A stretch of 64,000 nucleotides of DNA from Deinococcus hopiensis KR-140. Lineage in GTDB: Bacteria > Deinococcota > Deinococci > Deinococcales > Deinococcaceae. This document shows, piece after piece, positions 51,736-60,044 of the stretch (positions are counted from its first letter, which is position 1; every line of letters starts with the position of its first letter). The stretch is taken from assembly GCA_943327755.2 (NCBI GenBank), contig CALPYF020000009.1, positions 1 to 64,000 of the forward strand, written 5' to 3'. The notes below the pieces were generated by a model. That model saw nothing but the letters and a program-made list of their open reading frames with translations. It did not search any database and was not told the origin of the DNA. A program made the translations under genes and the position numbers.

Positions 51736-53151
51736 TCAGCTGGCTTCCAGCCGCACATGCTGCAGGGCGTCGAGCAGGTCCGTCACGAACTCGGCGAGTC
51801 GGTCTTCCCGTTTGGCGCGCGTGGCTTCCCGCGTGAGCTGCGCGCAGTCCAGCTGCCCCAGGATCAGGCCCAGGCGCAGCAGCGCGTACTCGCTGACCGA
51901 CAGCCGCTCGCGCAGCAGGAACTGCACGGTCTTCATGGCCGCCTCCACGCGGTCTTCCAGGCTGCCGTCCTCACTGGCGACCTCATCCAGGGTGGGCATG
52001 TAGGTGGGTGCGTCCGGCGCGGCGGCCGGGCGCGGCACCGGCGGCATGTCCGGGTACTTGTCCTGATCGTCCCGCACGACGTCCACGAGCAGGGCCGAGC
52101 GGTTGCGCGCCTTGTACCCGCTGGCGAGCAGCGCCTCGAATTTGCGCAGCCGGGTCTCGACGTGCGCCTCGCCGAAATCCGTCAGGAGCTTCTGCGCGAC
52201 CGGCAGGGACACCCGGTGGCTGCGCAGCGTATCGATCAGCGGCGAACTCGCCTGCGCGTCCAGAGCAACGAACCGGTAGTTGATGGTCTGGGCCCGGCCC
52301 CGGCCCTCGTACGTGACGTCCTCGAGGTACCCGCGCAACATGAGTTCCTCGTGCGCGCCCTGCAACGTCGCGCGGATCTTGTTGCTGCGCCGGTCAACGA
52401 TCTTGCAGGCTTCCGCCCACTCGATGATGTTCACGCTCAGCGTGCGCTGCATCACGCCGGGCGCGACCGGATCGTAGCGGCGCGCGTCGAGCAGCCGGTA
52501 GACGGCGCGGGTCTGGGGGCGTTCCAGACTGGTCAGGAAGTCCAGATCCAGGGGTTTGGTGTACTGCGCGCGGATGGACCGCACGATCGGTTCGGCGAGT
52601 CGAATCTTCAGGACACTGCCGCTGGACAGCTCAGTGGCTTCGTCGTCACTGGTGAACTCCAGTTCCGACAGGTAGTTGAACGTCGCCGTCGTCCAGTTCC
52701 CACGCCCGTGGTCCCGCCACGCCTCGGACGCGGTGTAGGTGGTCGTTCGCAGCCGAAAGAGGGTCTGGAGCAGGCTCTGGTAGTAACGCCCCGAGGTGTC
52801 CAGACCCGCGCGGCGCAGGATCTGGTACGCGGTGGTGCGCACTGTTCCGTCGCCCGGCGTCCCCGCTTCCACGTACAGATCGATGATGGCGGTGGCGACG
52901 TCCCCGTCCAGGCCGTGTGGGACGCCGCCGTACTTGGCCACCGCGTCACAGGTCAGGCGGGCCGGACGGCCGTCGACGTGAAATTCGACCGTCCAGCTGG
53001 TGTAGGCCTCGGGAATGCGCTCCTGCACACTGATCAGACCCAGCCGGGCGACGTTGGCTTCCTCGAAGCGGATCAGGTCTGAGGCTGGCCTGGGCGCAAC
53101 CCGCGTGGGACCCGAACGTTTGCCTGGTGCACCTGCTGTCTTCCGTGCCAC
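51736..53151 (-). CDS. Plasmid replication initiator protein (RepA/RPA family)
   Basis: 471 aa. The core (about 25-320) matches replication initiator protein A: ARLGLISVQERIPEAYTSWT, GDVATAIIDLYVEAGTPGDG, RTTAYQILRRAGLDTSGRYY, LETPQ-like LTSLERPQTRAVYRLLDARR and SVNIIEWAEACKIVDRRSNK, expected to form winged helices that bind iterons and load the replication machinery. The C-terminal third (about 380-471) is helical. GTG 53151 has GGGAGG 4 nt upstream. ATG 53193, 7 nt after a TATGTT -10 box, would give a leaderless, 14-residue-longer form. The iteron array begins about 80-120 bp upstream. Confidence 0.87.
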   Translation of the reverse strand: MARKTAGAPGKRSGPTRVAPRPASDLIRFEEANVARLGLISVQERIPEAYTSWTVEFHVDGRPARLTCDAVAKYGGVPHGLDGDVATAIIDLYVEAGTPGDGTVRTTAYQILRRAGLDTSGRYYQSLLQTLFRLRTTTYTASEAWRDHGRGNWTTATFNYLSELEFTSDDEATELSSGSVLKIRLAEPIVRSIRAQYTKPLDLDFLTSLERPQTRAVYRLLDARRYDPVAPGVMQRTLSVNIIEWAEACKIVDRRSNKIRATLQGAHEELMLRGYLEDVTYEGRGRAQTINYRFVALDAQASSPLIDTLRSHRVSLPVAQKLLTDFGEAHVETRLRKFEALLASGYKARNRSALLVDVVRDDQDKYPDMPPVPRPAAAPDAPTYMPTLDEVASEDGSLEDRVEAAMKTVQFLLRERLSVSEYALLRLGLILGQLDCAQLTREATRAKREDRLAEFVTDLLDALQHVRLEAS

Positions 53152-53200
53152 TCGACCTCCCGCCTCTGAATGCCGATGATACCCGTTTGGCATGATGCGC

Positions 53201-53206
53201 AACATA
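53201..53206 (-). promoter_or_regulatory. -10 box TATGTT of the initiator gene
   Basis: Minus-strand TATGTT lies 7 nt before ATG 53193 and 49 nt before the Shine-Dalgarno-equipped GTG 53151. The nearest iteron starts about 70 bp upstream, so initiator binding could repress this promoter. No strong -35. Confidence 0.45.
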
Positions 53207-53274
53207 GGAGCAGCTGAGCGGCAGGGACTACAGAGCCCGTTCAGTTTGTACCCCTCCTGAACAGAGGACAGACC

Positions 53275-53698
53275 TATCGGACTACTCAGGCGATTCGGAG
53301 GCAATTTCAGAACAATCCGTCTATCGGACTACTCAGGCGATCTTGCACAGAGACCTATCGGACTACTCAGGCGATTTAAAATCGACGGGCGAGAAAAATC
53401 CCGTCGTACACGAATAAATTTTCAAGCTTCGCCGCTTCAGCGAAAGGTATCGGACTACTCAGGCGATTCAGAGCTTGAACTATCGGACTACTCAGGCGAT
53501 AGGCGGGTAGGAGTATCGGACTACTCAGGCGGTTTGTTGGTGGTGGTGTCGGACTACTCAGGCGATTTAGCACCCAAACTATCGGACTACTCAGGCGGTT
53601 TGTTGGTGGTGGTGTCGGACTACTCAGGCGATTTAGCACCCAAACTATCGGACTACTCAGGCGATTCAGGGCCCGAACTATCGGACTACTCAGGCGGT
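53275..53698 (+). repeat. Iteron array of the replication origin (11 copies of a 20-bp repeat)
   Basis: Consensus TATCGGACTACTCAGGCGAT. Starts at 53275, 53322, 53356, 53448, 53481, 53514, 53547, 53580, 53613, 53646 and 53679. From 53448 on the spacing is exactly 33 bp (about three helical turns). Variants: copies 6, 8 and 11 end in GGT; copies 7 and 9 begin TGTC. Copies 6-9 form two tandem identical 66-bp units (53514-53579, 53580-53645). The gap 53376-53447 is AT-rich with an inverted repeat CGACGGG/CCCGTCG. These are the expected binding sites for the adjacent initiator. Confidence 0.92.
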
Positions 53699-53850
53699 TT
53701 AACCAGATTTACGTCGTCTGGCACACGGTTAGGCACCAGCCCTGATGATGATCATTCAATCTTTTTAAAGATCTTTTTTCAAAGAATAAAATCAACAATC
53801 AGCGCCTGCAGTGCCTTTGCCGATATGGCGACTTGCCCCGTCATCGTCAT
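53699..53850. other. AT-rich stretch beside the iterons, candidate DNA unwinding element
   Basis: Unusually AT-rich for this replicon (runs such as CTTTTTAAAGATCTTTTTTC and AGAATAAAATCAACAATC), including the palindrome ATCTTT-TT-AAAGAT near 53758-53771. It borders the iteron array, as melting regions do in iteron plasmids. No clear DnaA box (TTATNCACA) is found. Nothing coding is seen in 53699-53965. Confidence 0.55.
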
Positions 53851-53965
53851 GAGGGTTAACCCCTCCCCTTGACGCTCCTGCCACCCTCCGGTCCCTTCAT
53901 AGAACCTTTATGAAAATCTGCGCTTCACCTGCCCTACTGAGCTGCCCGCTGCTACGCTCTGTGCC

Positions 53966-54409
53966 ATGCACGCCGTCCAACTCGACACGACGCACCTGCC
54001 GCAGCGGCTGAACGTCCTTCTCGTGGACGACGACCCGGCTGATCGTCTGCTGGCAGAGGAAGCGTTCTCTGAATACGCCGGGGTGGTCACGGTGCACACC
54101 AGTCCAGATGGTCCCGCTGCGCTGGCTGCCCTGCATGACCCGCAACGGCCCCTGCCGGACGTCGTCATTCTGGATCTCAACATGCCTGAGATGAATGGAT
54201 TTGAGGTGATCGCCGCCATCCGCTCGGCTGCCCGTACGCGCCACCTGCCCGTCGTGATCCTCTCCACTTCGGACCGGTCACAGGACGTGGCGCGGGCCTA
54301 CGATCTGCTTGCCAGTTCCTACATGGTCAAGAGCCGGGATTTTCCGGGTTTCGTGAAGCAGATTGAGCACTTCGTGCACTTCTGGTATGACTGCCGCTTT
54401 GCCCGGTGA
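53966..54409 (+). CDS. Single-domain response regulator (Rcp1-like), phytochrome operon
   Basis: 147 aa REC domain only. Acidic pocket LLVDDDPADRLLAEEAF, phosphorylation site Asp70 in VVILDLNMPEMNG, switch residue in ILSTSDRSQDVARAYDLLAS, and Lys in YMVKSRDFPGF. The C-terminal helix EHFVHFWYDC is typical of regulators partnering phytochrome-type kinases. ATG 53966 is 7 nt after TACGCT (53953-53958), so it is leaderless. The heme oxygenase gene starts inside its last codons (22-nt overlap). Confidence 0.9.
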   Translation: MHAVQLDTTHLPQRLNVLLVDDDPADRLLAEEAFSEYAGVVTVHTSPDGPAALAALHDPQRPLPDVVILDLNMPEMNGFEVIAAIRSAARTRHLPVVILSTSDRSQDVARAYDLLASSYMVKSRDFPGFVKQIEHFVHFWYDCRFAR

Positions 54410-55016
54410 ATCCGGTGGGCTGCTGGCCCAGCTCAAGGCTGAAACGGCTCTGGCCCACCGACGGGCCGAGCAGGCCCTGAATCTGAATCTCCTCAATGCA
54501 GAACTGACTCTTGGTCAATACAGCGCGATCCTGGCATGGCTCCATCCCCGGCACAGGGCACTGGAACCCGCCGTACAGGACGCGCTGCATACCGCATTGC
54601 CCCCTGAGACCTGGCAGGCGCTGGCCTGGGATACCCGGGCGAAGCTGCCCCTCCTGGACCGGGATCTGGCGAACCTGGGACGCGCCCCGGACATTGCGCT
54701 GGCCGCCCCCCGGTGGATCGGCAGTGAAGCGGAGGCCTGGGGTACTGCGTACGTGCTGGAAGGGGCCACGCTGGGCGGGCAGGTCGTGACCCGGCAGCTG
54801 CGCCGTGTGGGACTGCCTGAGCATTACCTTCACTACTACGGTGGGTACGGCCCGCAGGTCGGGGCCCGCTGGCGGAGTTTCGGGACGCTCCTGACCGAAC
54901 GGCACCGCAGCAGCGCGGCGCCAGACGAGTTCGCTGCGCGGGCCGTGCGGGCCGCTACACTGACGTTCGATTTCCTCACCTACCCGGCCGGGGATGGCCG
55001 GACGGAGCCCGCATGA
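54387..55016 (+). CDS. bphO: Heme oxygenase (biliverdin-forming) of the phytochrome operon
   Basis: 209 aa. Cleaves heme to biliverdin, the phytochrome chromophore. Proximal heme ligand probably His24 in KAETALAHRRAEQAL; distal helix YVLEGATLGGQVVTRQL with the conserved glycines; HYYGGYGPQVGARWRSFGTL. The length fits bacterial BphO. ATG 54387 overlaps the regulator gene. An upstream in-frame GTG 54363 is less likely because family similarity starts later. Its stop overlaps bphP. Confidence 0.92.
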   Translation: MTAALPGESGGLLAQLKAETALAHRRAEQALNLNLLNAELTLGQYSAILAWLHPRHRALEPAVQDALHTALPPETWQALAWDTRAKLPLLDRDLANLGRAPDIALAAPRWIGSEAEAWGTAYVLEGATLGGQVVTRQLRRVGLPEHYLHYYGGYGPQVGARWRSFGTLLTERHRSSAAPDEFAARAVRAATLTFDFLTYPAGDGRTEPA

Positions 55017-57319
55017 CCCATGAACCCACCCGCGTGACGGCCCTGGACGCCCCGGTCGACCTGACCAACTGCGACCGTGAGCCGATCCACGTGCCCGGCG
55101 CAGTGCAGCCGCACGGCGCCCTGGTGGCGCTCCGTGGCGATGAAGTCGTCCAGATCAGCGAGAACCTCCCGGAACTGCTGGGGGTGGGCGCCGGCCTGCT
55201 GGGGCAGTCACTGGACGCCCTGCTGCCCCCTGAACTGGCCGCTCAGGTACGCAGTGCGCTCTCGTCGGGCGGACTGGAACGGAACCCGCTACTCCTGCTG
55301 AACGCTGCCGTGCGCGGCCGGGGTCCTTTCGACCTGACCGCTCACTGCCTGGGTGACCTGACCATTCTGGAATTCGAGTCAACCCCGGTGCAGCCTGTCG
55401 TGACGGATGCGTACTCGCTGGTGCGTTCGGCCCTGGCCCGCATGAACGCAGCCGCGACGCTTGATCACGTCGTGGAGGTGGCGGCGCAGGAGGTGCAGAC
55501 CCTGACGGGCTTTGACCGGGTGATGGTCTACCAGTTCGCGGACGACGGGACGGGCACCGTGATCGCCGAGAAGTGCGGCCCGGACGTCACCCCCTACCTG
55601 GGGCTGCGTTACCCGGCCTCGGACATCCCGCAGCAGGCGCGGGCGCTGTACGTGCAGAACATGCTGCGCATCATCACGGACGTCCACTACCGGCCGGCGC
55701 GCCTGCTGGCCCTGCCGGGCGAGGCGCCGCTGGACATGAGTTACTGCGTGCTGCGCAGCGTCTCCCCCATCCACGTGGAGTACCTGAAGAACATGGGCGT
55801 GGGCGCGTCCATGAGTATCAGCCTGCTGCGGGGCGCGCAGCTGTGGGGTCTGATCGCCTGCCATCACGGTTCGCCGCGTGCACTCAGCGCGAATGTCCGC
55901 GCGGCCTGTGAACTGGTCGGGCAGGTGGCCAGCGTGCAGCTCAGCGCGTGGCAGGAACGGCAGGATCAGACGTACCAGCTGCAGTTGCAGGGCGCGCAGG
56001 CGCAGCTGATGGAACGCCTCACGGACGCGCCGGACCTCATGGAAGCGCTCGTGGGTCAGGGCTCCCCGCTGCTGGAATTCGTGGACGCGACGGGCGCGGT
56101 CGTGTGCCTGGACGGCGAGGTGATCCGGATGGGCCGCACGCCCGGCACCGAGCAGGTGCGCGCCCTGCAGGACTGGCTGGGGTCCCAGCCGGAGGCGGAC
56201 GTCGTCCATACACGCGCGCTGAGTGAGCTCTATCCGCCAGCGGCGGCGTTCACGGATGTGGCCAGTGGTCTGCTGGGGGTGCAGCTCTCGCGTAGGCGTG
56301 ACTACGTGGCGTGGTTCCGGCCCGAGGAACTCCAGACGGTCACCTGGGGCGGTGATCCCAGCAAACCCGTGCAGATCGCGGAGGACGGGGCGGAGCGGCT
56401 GTCACCCCGCCGGTCGTTCGAGGCGTGGCAGCAGACCGTGCGGGGCCGCAGCGTCGCGTGGCTGCCCGAGGAGGTCGCGGCTGCCCGGACGCTGCGCCGC
56501 GCCCTGCTGAACATCGTGGTGCGCCGGGCCGAGGAACTGCGTACCCTGAACGACGATCTGACCCGCAGCAATCAGGAACTGGCGCGCAGCAACGCGGATC
56601 TGGACGCTTTCGCGTACGTCGCCAGCCACGACCTGAAAGAGCCGCTGCGTGGCCTGCACAACTACTCGGCGTTCCTGCTCGAGACGTACGCGCAGCAGCT
56701 CGACGAGGACGGCGCGGCCAAACTCCGGACGCTGGTGCGGCTCACGCAGCGGATGGACGACCTGATCGACTCGCTGCTGCTGTACTCCAGGGTGGGCCGC
56801 GTGGAATTGAACTTCCGGCCCACGGACCTGAACGAGGTGCTCGCCGACGTCCTCGACCTCCTGTCCGCTCGCCTGGAGCAGGCCGGCGCGCACGTGACTG
56901 CCGGGCCGCTCCCCACCCTGAACGTGGATCGCGTGCGGGTGGGCGAGGTGCTGAACAACCTGATCTCGAACGCCGTGAAGTACACCGAGCGGGCCCAGCC
57001 GCAGATCGAGGTCGGCGCCGTCGCGCCTGCGGACCGCGGCGACCTGACGGTGCCCGCCGGGGTCCCGGACGACGCCTGGATCCTGTTCGTGCGGGACGAC
57101 GGGATCGGCATCCGGGAGCGGCACTTCGAGAACATCTTCCGCATCTTCAAGCGCCTGCATGCCCGCGACCAGTTCGGCGGGGGTACCGGCGCCGGGCTGA
57201 CTATCGTGAAGAAAATCGTGGATCGGCACGGTGGTCAGGTGTGGCCCGTCAGCACGTACGGCGCCGGAACGACCTTCTACTTCACGCTCCAGGGCTCCCC
57301 GGTCCCGGAGGACGCGTGA
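55013..57319 (+). CDS. bphP: Bacteriophytochrome histidine kinase
   Basis: 768 aa red/far-red photosensor. PAS domain with the biliverdin-binding Cys20 in DLTNCDREPIHVPGAVQPHG; GAF domain with LTGFDRVMVYQFADDGTGTV, YPASDIPQQARALYVQNMLR and GLIACHHGSPRA; PHY domain with tongue motif LSPRRSFEAWQQ. The kinase has ASHDLKEPLRGLHNYSAFL with His539, N box NLISNAVKY and RDDGIGIRERHFENIFRIFK. Related to DrBphP, but its kinase module resembles the phytochrome-linked SHDLKEPLR type rather than the D. radiodurans variant with SHHMQEPVR. ATGA/GTGA overlaps link it to bphO and the next regulator. Confidence 0.95.
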   Translation: MTHEPTRVTALDAPVDLTNCDREPIHVPGAVQPHGALVALRGDEVVQISENLPELLGVGAGLLGQSLDALLPPELAAQVRSALSSGGLERNPLLLLNAAVRGRGPFDLTAHCLGDLTILEFESTPVQPVVTDAYSLVRSALARMNAAATLDHVVEVAAQEVQTLTGFDRVMVYQFADDGTGTVIAEKCGPDVTPYLGLRYPASDIPQQARALYVQNMLRIITDVHYRPARLLALPGEAPLDMSYCVLRSVSPIHVEYLKNMGVGASMSISLLRGAQLWGLIACHHGSPRALSANVRAACELVGQVASVQLSAWQERQDQTYQLQLQGAQAQLMERLTDAPDLMEALVGQGSPLLEFVDATGAVVCLDGEVIRMGRTPGTEQVRALQDWLGSQPEADVVHTRALSELYPPAAAFTDVASGLLGVQLSRRRDYVAWFRPEELQTVTWGGDPSKPVQIAEDGAERLSPRRSFEAWQQTVRGRSVAWLPEEVAAARTLRRALLNIVVRRAEELRTLNDDLTRSNQELARSNADLDAFAYVASHDLKEPLRGLHNYSAFLLETYAQQLDEDGAAKLRTLVRLTQRMDDLIDSLLLYSRVGRVELNFRPTDLNEVLADVLDLLSARLEQAGAHVTAGPLPTLNVDRVRVGEVLNNLISNAVKYTERAQPQIEVGAVAPADRGDLTVPAGVPDDAWILFVRDDGIGIRERHFENIFRIFKRLHARDQFGGGTGAGLTIVKKIVDRHGGQVWPVSTYGAGTTFYFTLQGSPVPEDA

Positions 57320-57741
57320 GCATACACCGGCTGCTGGTCATCGAGGACAGCGACGAGGACTTCCAGGCGATCCAGTGGGCACTCCAGCGACTGGAGCGCG
57401 CTCACCCGCTGGAGCGCTGCATGGACGGGGACCAGGCTCTGGACTGGCTGCTCAGCGGCGAGCACTGGCCCAGCCTGATCCTGCTCGATCTGAACCTGCC
57501 CGGCACGGACGGCCGTGAGGTCCTGAGCGCGTTGCGGGCCGATCACCGCACGCGGCCCCTGCCGGTGGTGGTGATGTCCACCTCGGCCAGCGCGCGGGAC
57601 GTGGACGACTGCTACCGGCTGGGCGCCAACAGCTACCTGACCAAACCCGTGAATTTCGCGCAGTTCACCGAGCAACTGGGTGTGACCCTGAAGTTCTGGC
57701 TGGACGCCGCCCAGCTGCCCGCACGGCCGGAGACGCTGTGA
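57316..57741 (+). CDS. Single-domain response regulator (Rcp1-like), phytochrome operon
   Basis: 141 aa. Receiver domain with RLLVIEDSDEDFQAIQWALQ, phosphoacceptor Asp58 in LILLDLNLPGTDGREVL, VVVMSTSASARDVDDCYRLG and SYLTKPVNFAQFTEQL. The Rcp1-type C-terminus (TLKFWLDAAQLP) indicates a partner of the phytochrome kinase. GTG 57316 overlaps the bphP stop; its stop overlaps the next start. Confidence 0.92.
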   Translation: MSIHRLLVIEDSDEDFQAIQWALQRLERAHPLERCMDGDQALDWLLSGEHWPSLILLDLNLPGTDGREVLSALRADHRTRPLPVVVMSTSASARDVDDCYRLGANSYLTKPVNFAQFTEQLGVTLKFWLDAAQLPARPETL

Positions 57742-59639
57742 CCCCACGCGACCTGCACGTCCTGGTCGTGGATGACAGTCCGGAGGACACGGCCACGTAC
57801 CTGCGGTTCCTGCGGGGCTGGCCGGACTGGCAGCTCCATCTCAGTCAGGCCAGCCTGGGTGAGGACGCGGCCGATCTGCTGCGGGACATCCGGCCGGACC
57901 TGATCCTGCTGGACTACCAGCTGCCCGACATGACCGGACTGGAGTTCCTGCGGGACGTGCAGCCCGACTGCGCCGTAATCATCCTGACCGGTGTGGGGGA
58001 CGAGGAGATCGCCGTGCAGGCCATCCAGGCGGGCGCGCAGGACTATCTGGTGAAGGGGCGGCTCACGCCGGACACCCTGCGCCGCGCCGCCCAGAGTGCC
58101 CTGAGTACCTTTGAACTCGGGCGGGCGCTGGAGCAGGTGCGGGCGCAGCAGGCCGCGCTGCTGCGCAGCATCACCGACGGCGTGTTGCAGGTCTCGCCGG
58201 ACCTGACGGTCTTGAACCTGAACCCGGCGGCTCAGCAGCTCCTCTCGGCCGGCGAGCACCTGACCGGTCAGTCGCTGCTGAGCCTGCCCTGGGTGCAAGA
58301 CACGCCTCTCCCGGCCCTCCTGCGTAGCGGCGAGCACGGCAGTGCGGATCTGGTCACGCCGGGCGGGGTCTTCCTGCACGCGCGGGTCTTTCCCGGTGAG
58401 CAGGGACTGACCGTATACCTGTACGACGACAGCGTCCGGCGCGAGATGCAGGCCCGTGAACGCGCCCACACCCAGCAACTCGACGCACTGTACGGCGCGG
58501 CCGCCACGCTGAACGCGGCGCGTACCTGCCAGGACGTGCAGCGCGCCGCCGCCGCGACCGCGCCGAGCCTGCTGGGCGGCGCGGTGCGGCTGCTGCTGCC
58601 AGACGACGTGACCCACACCCTGCCGGAGGACGCGCGCCGCTGGCTGGCCACCCGCCCGACCCGCCCGGCCCAGGGCGAGGCCTGGAGTGGCGTGCCTCTG
58701 CTGCACGACGGCGAGCGGCTGGGCGTCCTCTACCTGCCAGCGGCGGGTGAGGTGCCGGAGGCCCTGCGCGCCCTGCGCTCCACGTTCACGCAGCTCCTGC
58801 TGACGGCGCTGCTGCGCGCGACCCTGCTGGAACGCGAGCAGCAGGACCGGCAGACGCTCGAGGAACGCGTCCGGGCCCGGACGGCCGCGCTGGAACGCAG
58901 CAACCGGGACCTGGAGCAGTTCGCGCACGTCGCCAGCCACGACCTGAAAGAACCCCTGCGTACCATCGCCTCGTTCACGCAGCTGCTCAACAGCCGGTAT
59001 GCGCCGCAACTCGATCCCCGCGCGCAGCGGTACATCACGATCATCGTGGACGGCGCGCACCGCATGTCCACCCTGATCGACGACGTCCTGGCCATCAGCC
59101 GTCTGCACGCCCGGACCGCGCCGCCCACCCGGACGGACCTGAACGTGCTCCTCAGTCAGGTGCTGCGTGAACTGAGTGCACTCCAGACCGAGACGGCTGG
59201 GGAGGTCACGGCAGACCCGCTGCCCACCCTGACCGTCAATCCCACGCAGTTCACGCAGCTGTTTCAGAACCTGATCGGGAACGCCCTGAAATTTGCCCGG
59301 CCCGGCGTGCCGCCCCGCGTGCACGTGAGTGCCCGACAGGACGGCTCCCTGTGGCACTTCACGGTCACGGACAACGGAATCGGCGTGCCGGCCGAGTACG
59401 CTGAGCGGGTCTTCGTGATCTTCCAGCGCCTCCAGACCCGCGACCAGTACGCCGGCAACGGGATCGGGCTGGCGCTGTGCCGCCGCATCGTCGAGGCGCG
59501 GGGCGGACAGATCTGGATCGAGCCGCATGGGGGGAGCGGCACACGCCTGCATTTCACGGTCCCAGTCACTCCACCCCGAATCGACCCCGAACAGCCGACC
59601 GTCATGGCCTTGCTGCCCGTCCCTGCAGAGCGGTCCTGA
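57738..59639 (+). CDS. REC-PAS-GAF histidine kinase at the end of the phytochrome operon
   Basis: 633 aa. N-terminal receiver (HVLVVDDSPEDTATYLRFLR, Asp59 in LILLDYQLPDMTGLEFL), PAS-like region (about 135-235, LRSITDGVLQVSPDLTVLNL), GAF-like region (about 245-365), then HisKA FAHVASHDLKEPLRTIASFT with His401, and HATPase NLIGNALKFARPGVP, DNGIGVPAEYAERVFVIFQR and GNGIGLALCRRIV. A receiver at the front lets it take phosphate from another kinase, so it may relay phytochrome signals. GTG 57738 overlaps the preceding stop. Confidence 0.9.
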   Translation: MTPRDLHVLVVDDSPEDTATYLRFLRGWPDWQLHLSQASLGEDAADLLRDIRPDLILLDYQLPDMTGLEFLRDVQPDCAVIILTGVGDEEIAVQAIQAGAQDYLVKGRLTPDTLRRAAQSALSTFELGRALEQVRAQQAALLRSITDGVLQVSPDLTVLNLNPAAQQLLSAGEHLTGQSLLSLPWVQDTPLPALLRSGEHGSADLVTPGGVFLHARVFPGEQGLTVYLYDDSVRREMQARERAHTQQLDALYGAAATLNAARTCQDVQRAAAATAPSLLGGAVRLLLPDDVTHTLPEDARRWLATRPTRPAQGEAWSGVPLLHDGERLGVLYLPAAGEVPEALRALRSTFTQLLLTALLRATLLEREQQDRQTLEERVRARTAALERSNRDLEQFAHVASHDLKEPLRTIASFTQLLNSRYAPQLDPRAQRYITIIVDGAHRMSTLIDDVLAISRLHARTAPPTRTDLNVLLSQVLRELSALQTETAGEVTADPLPTLTVNPTQFTQLFQNLIGNALKFARPGVPPRVHVSARQDGSLWHFTVTDNGIGVPAEYAERVFVIFQRLQTRDQYAGNGIGLALCRRIVEARGGQIWIEPHGGSGTRLHFTVPVTPPRIDPEQPTVMALLPVPAERS

Positions 59640-59672
59640 ACCAGCGCCGGGACGCGTCGGCGGGGTGCGGGG

Positions 59673-60044
59673 TCAGGTGCCCAGCAGCGCGGTCACCCGT
59701 TCGAGCAGTTCGGTCGGGCTGAAGGGCTTGACGAGGTACGCGTCGGCGCCGGCCTGCTGTCCGGCGAGCAGGTCGGCGCGCTGGGCACGGGCGGTGACGA
59801 GCACGACTGGCACGTCCTGCAGGCCCGGGTCGGCCTTCACGGCCGCACACACGCCGTACCCGTCCAGGACGCCCGGCATCATGACGTCCAAGATGATCAG
59901 GTCGGGCCGCTGGGCGCGGGCCGCGGCAAGCGCCTGGGCGCCGTCCTCGGCCTCCGTGACCGTGAATGGGCCGCCCAGGAGCGTCATGCGGATCAGTTTG
60001 CGCAGGTCGGCGTGATCGTCTGCGATCAGGATGCTGTAGGTCAT
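59673..60044 (-). CDS. Single-domain response regulator paired with the adjacent kinase
   Basis: 123 aa receiver of CheY/PilH type: ILIADDHADLRKLIRMTLLG, Asp53 in PDLIILDVMMPGVLDGYGVC, VPVVLVTARAQRADLLAGQQ and ADAYLVKPFSPTELLERV. No output domain. Its ATG overlaps the stop of the kinase gene (ATGA), so the two form a two-component pair. Convergent with the phytochrome operon across a 33-bp gap. Confidence 0.93.
   Translation of the reverse strand: MTYSILIADDHADLRKLIRMTLLGGPFTVTEAEDGAQALAAARAQRPDLIILDVMMPGVLDGYGVCAAVKADPGLQDVPVVLVTARAQRADLLAGQQAGADAYLVKPFSPTELLERVTALLGT

Noticed and set aside
53275..53698. Possible CRISPR array
   Set aside because: Repeats are 20 bp with spacers of only 13 bp, some spacers are identical, there are no cas genes, and a plasmid initiator gene is adjacent, so iterons explain it.
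53376..53872. Open frames with repeated peptides such as NRLSSPI (minus) and SDYSGD (plus)
   Set aside because: They are translations of the iteron repeats; the periodic peptides come from the DNA repeats and there is no ribosome site or family similarity.
53699..53965. DnaA boxes at the origin
   Set aside because: No TTATNCACA-like site was found on either strand in the AT-rich segment.
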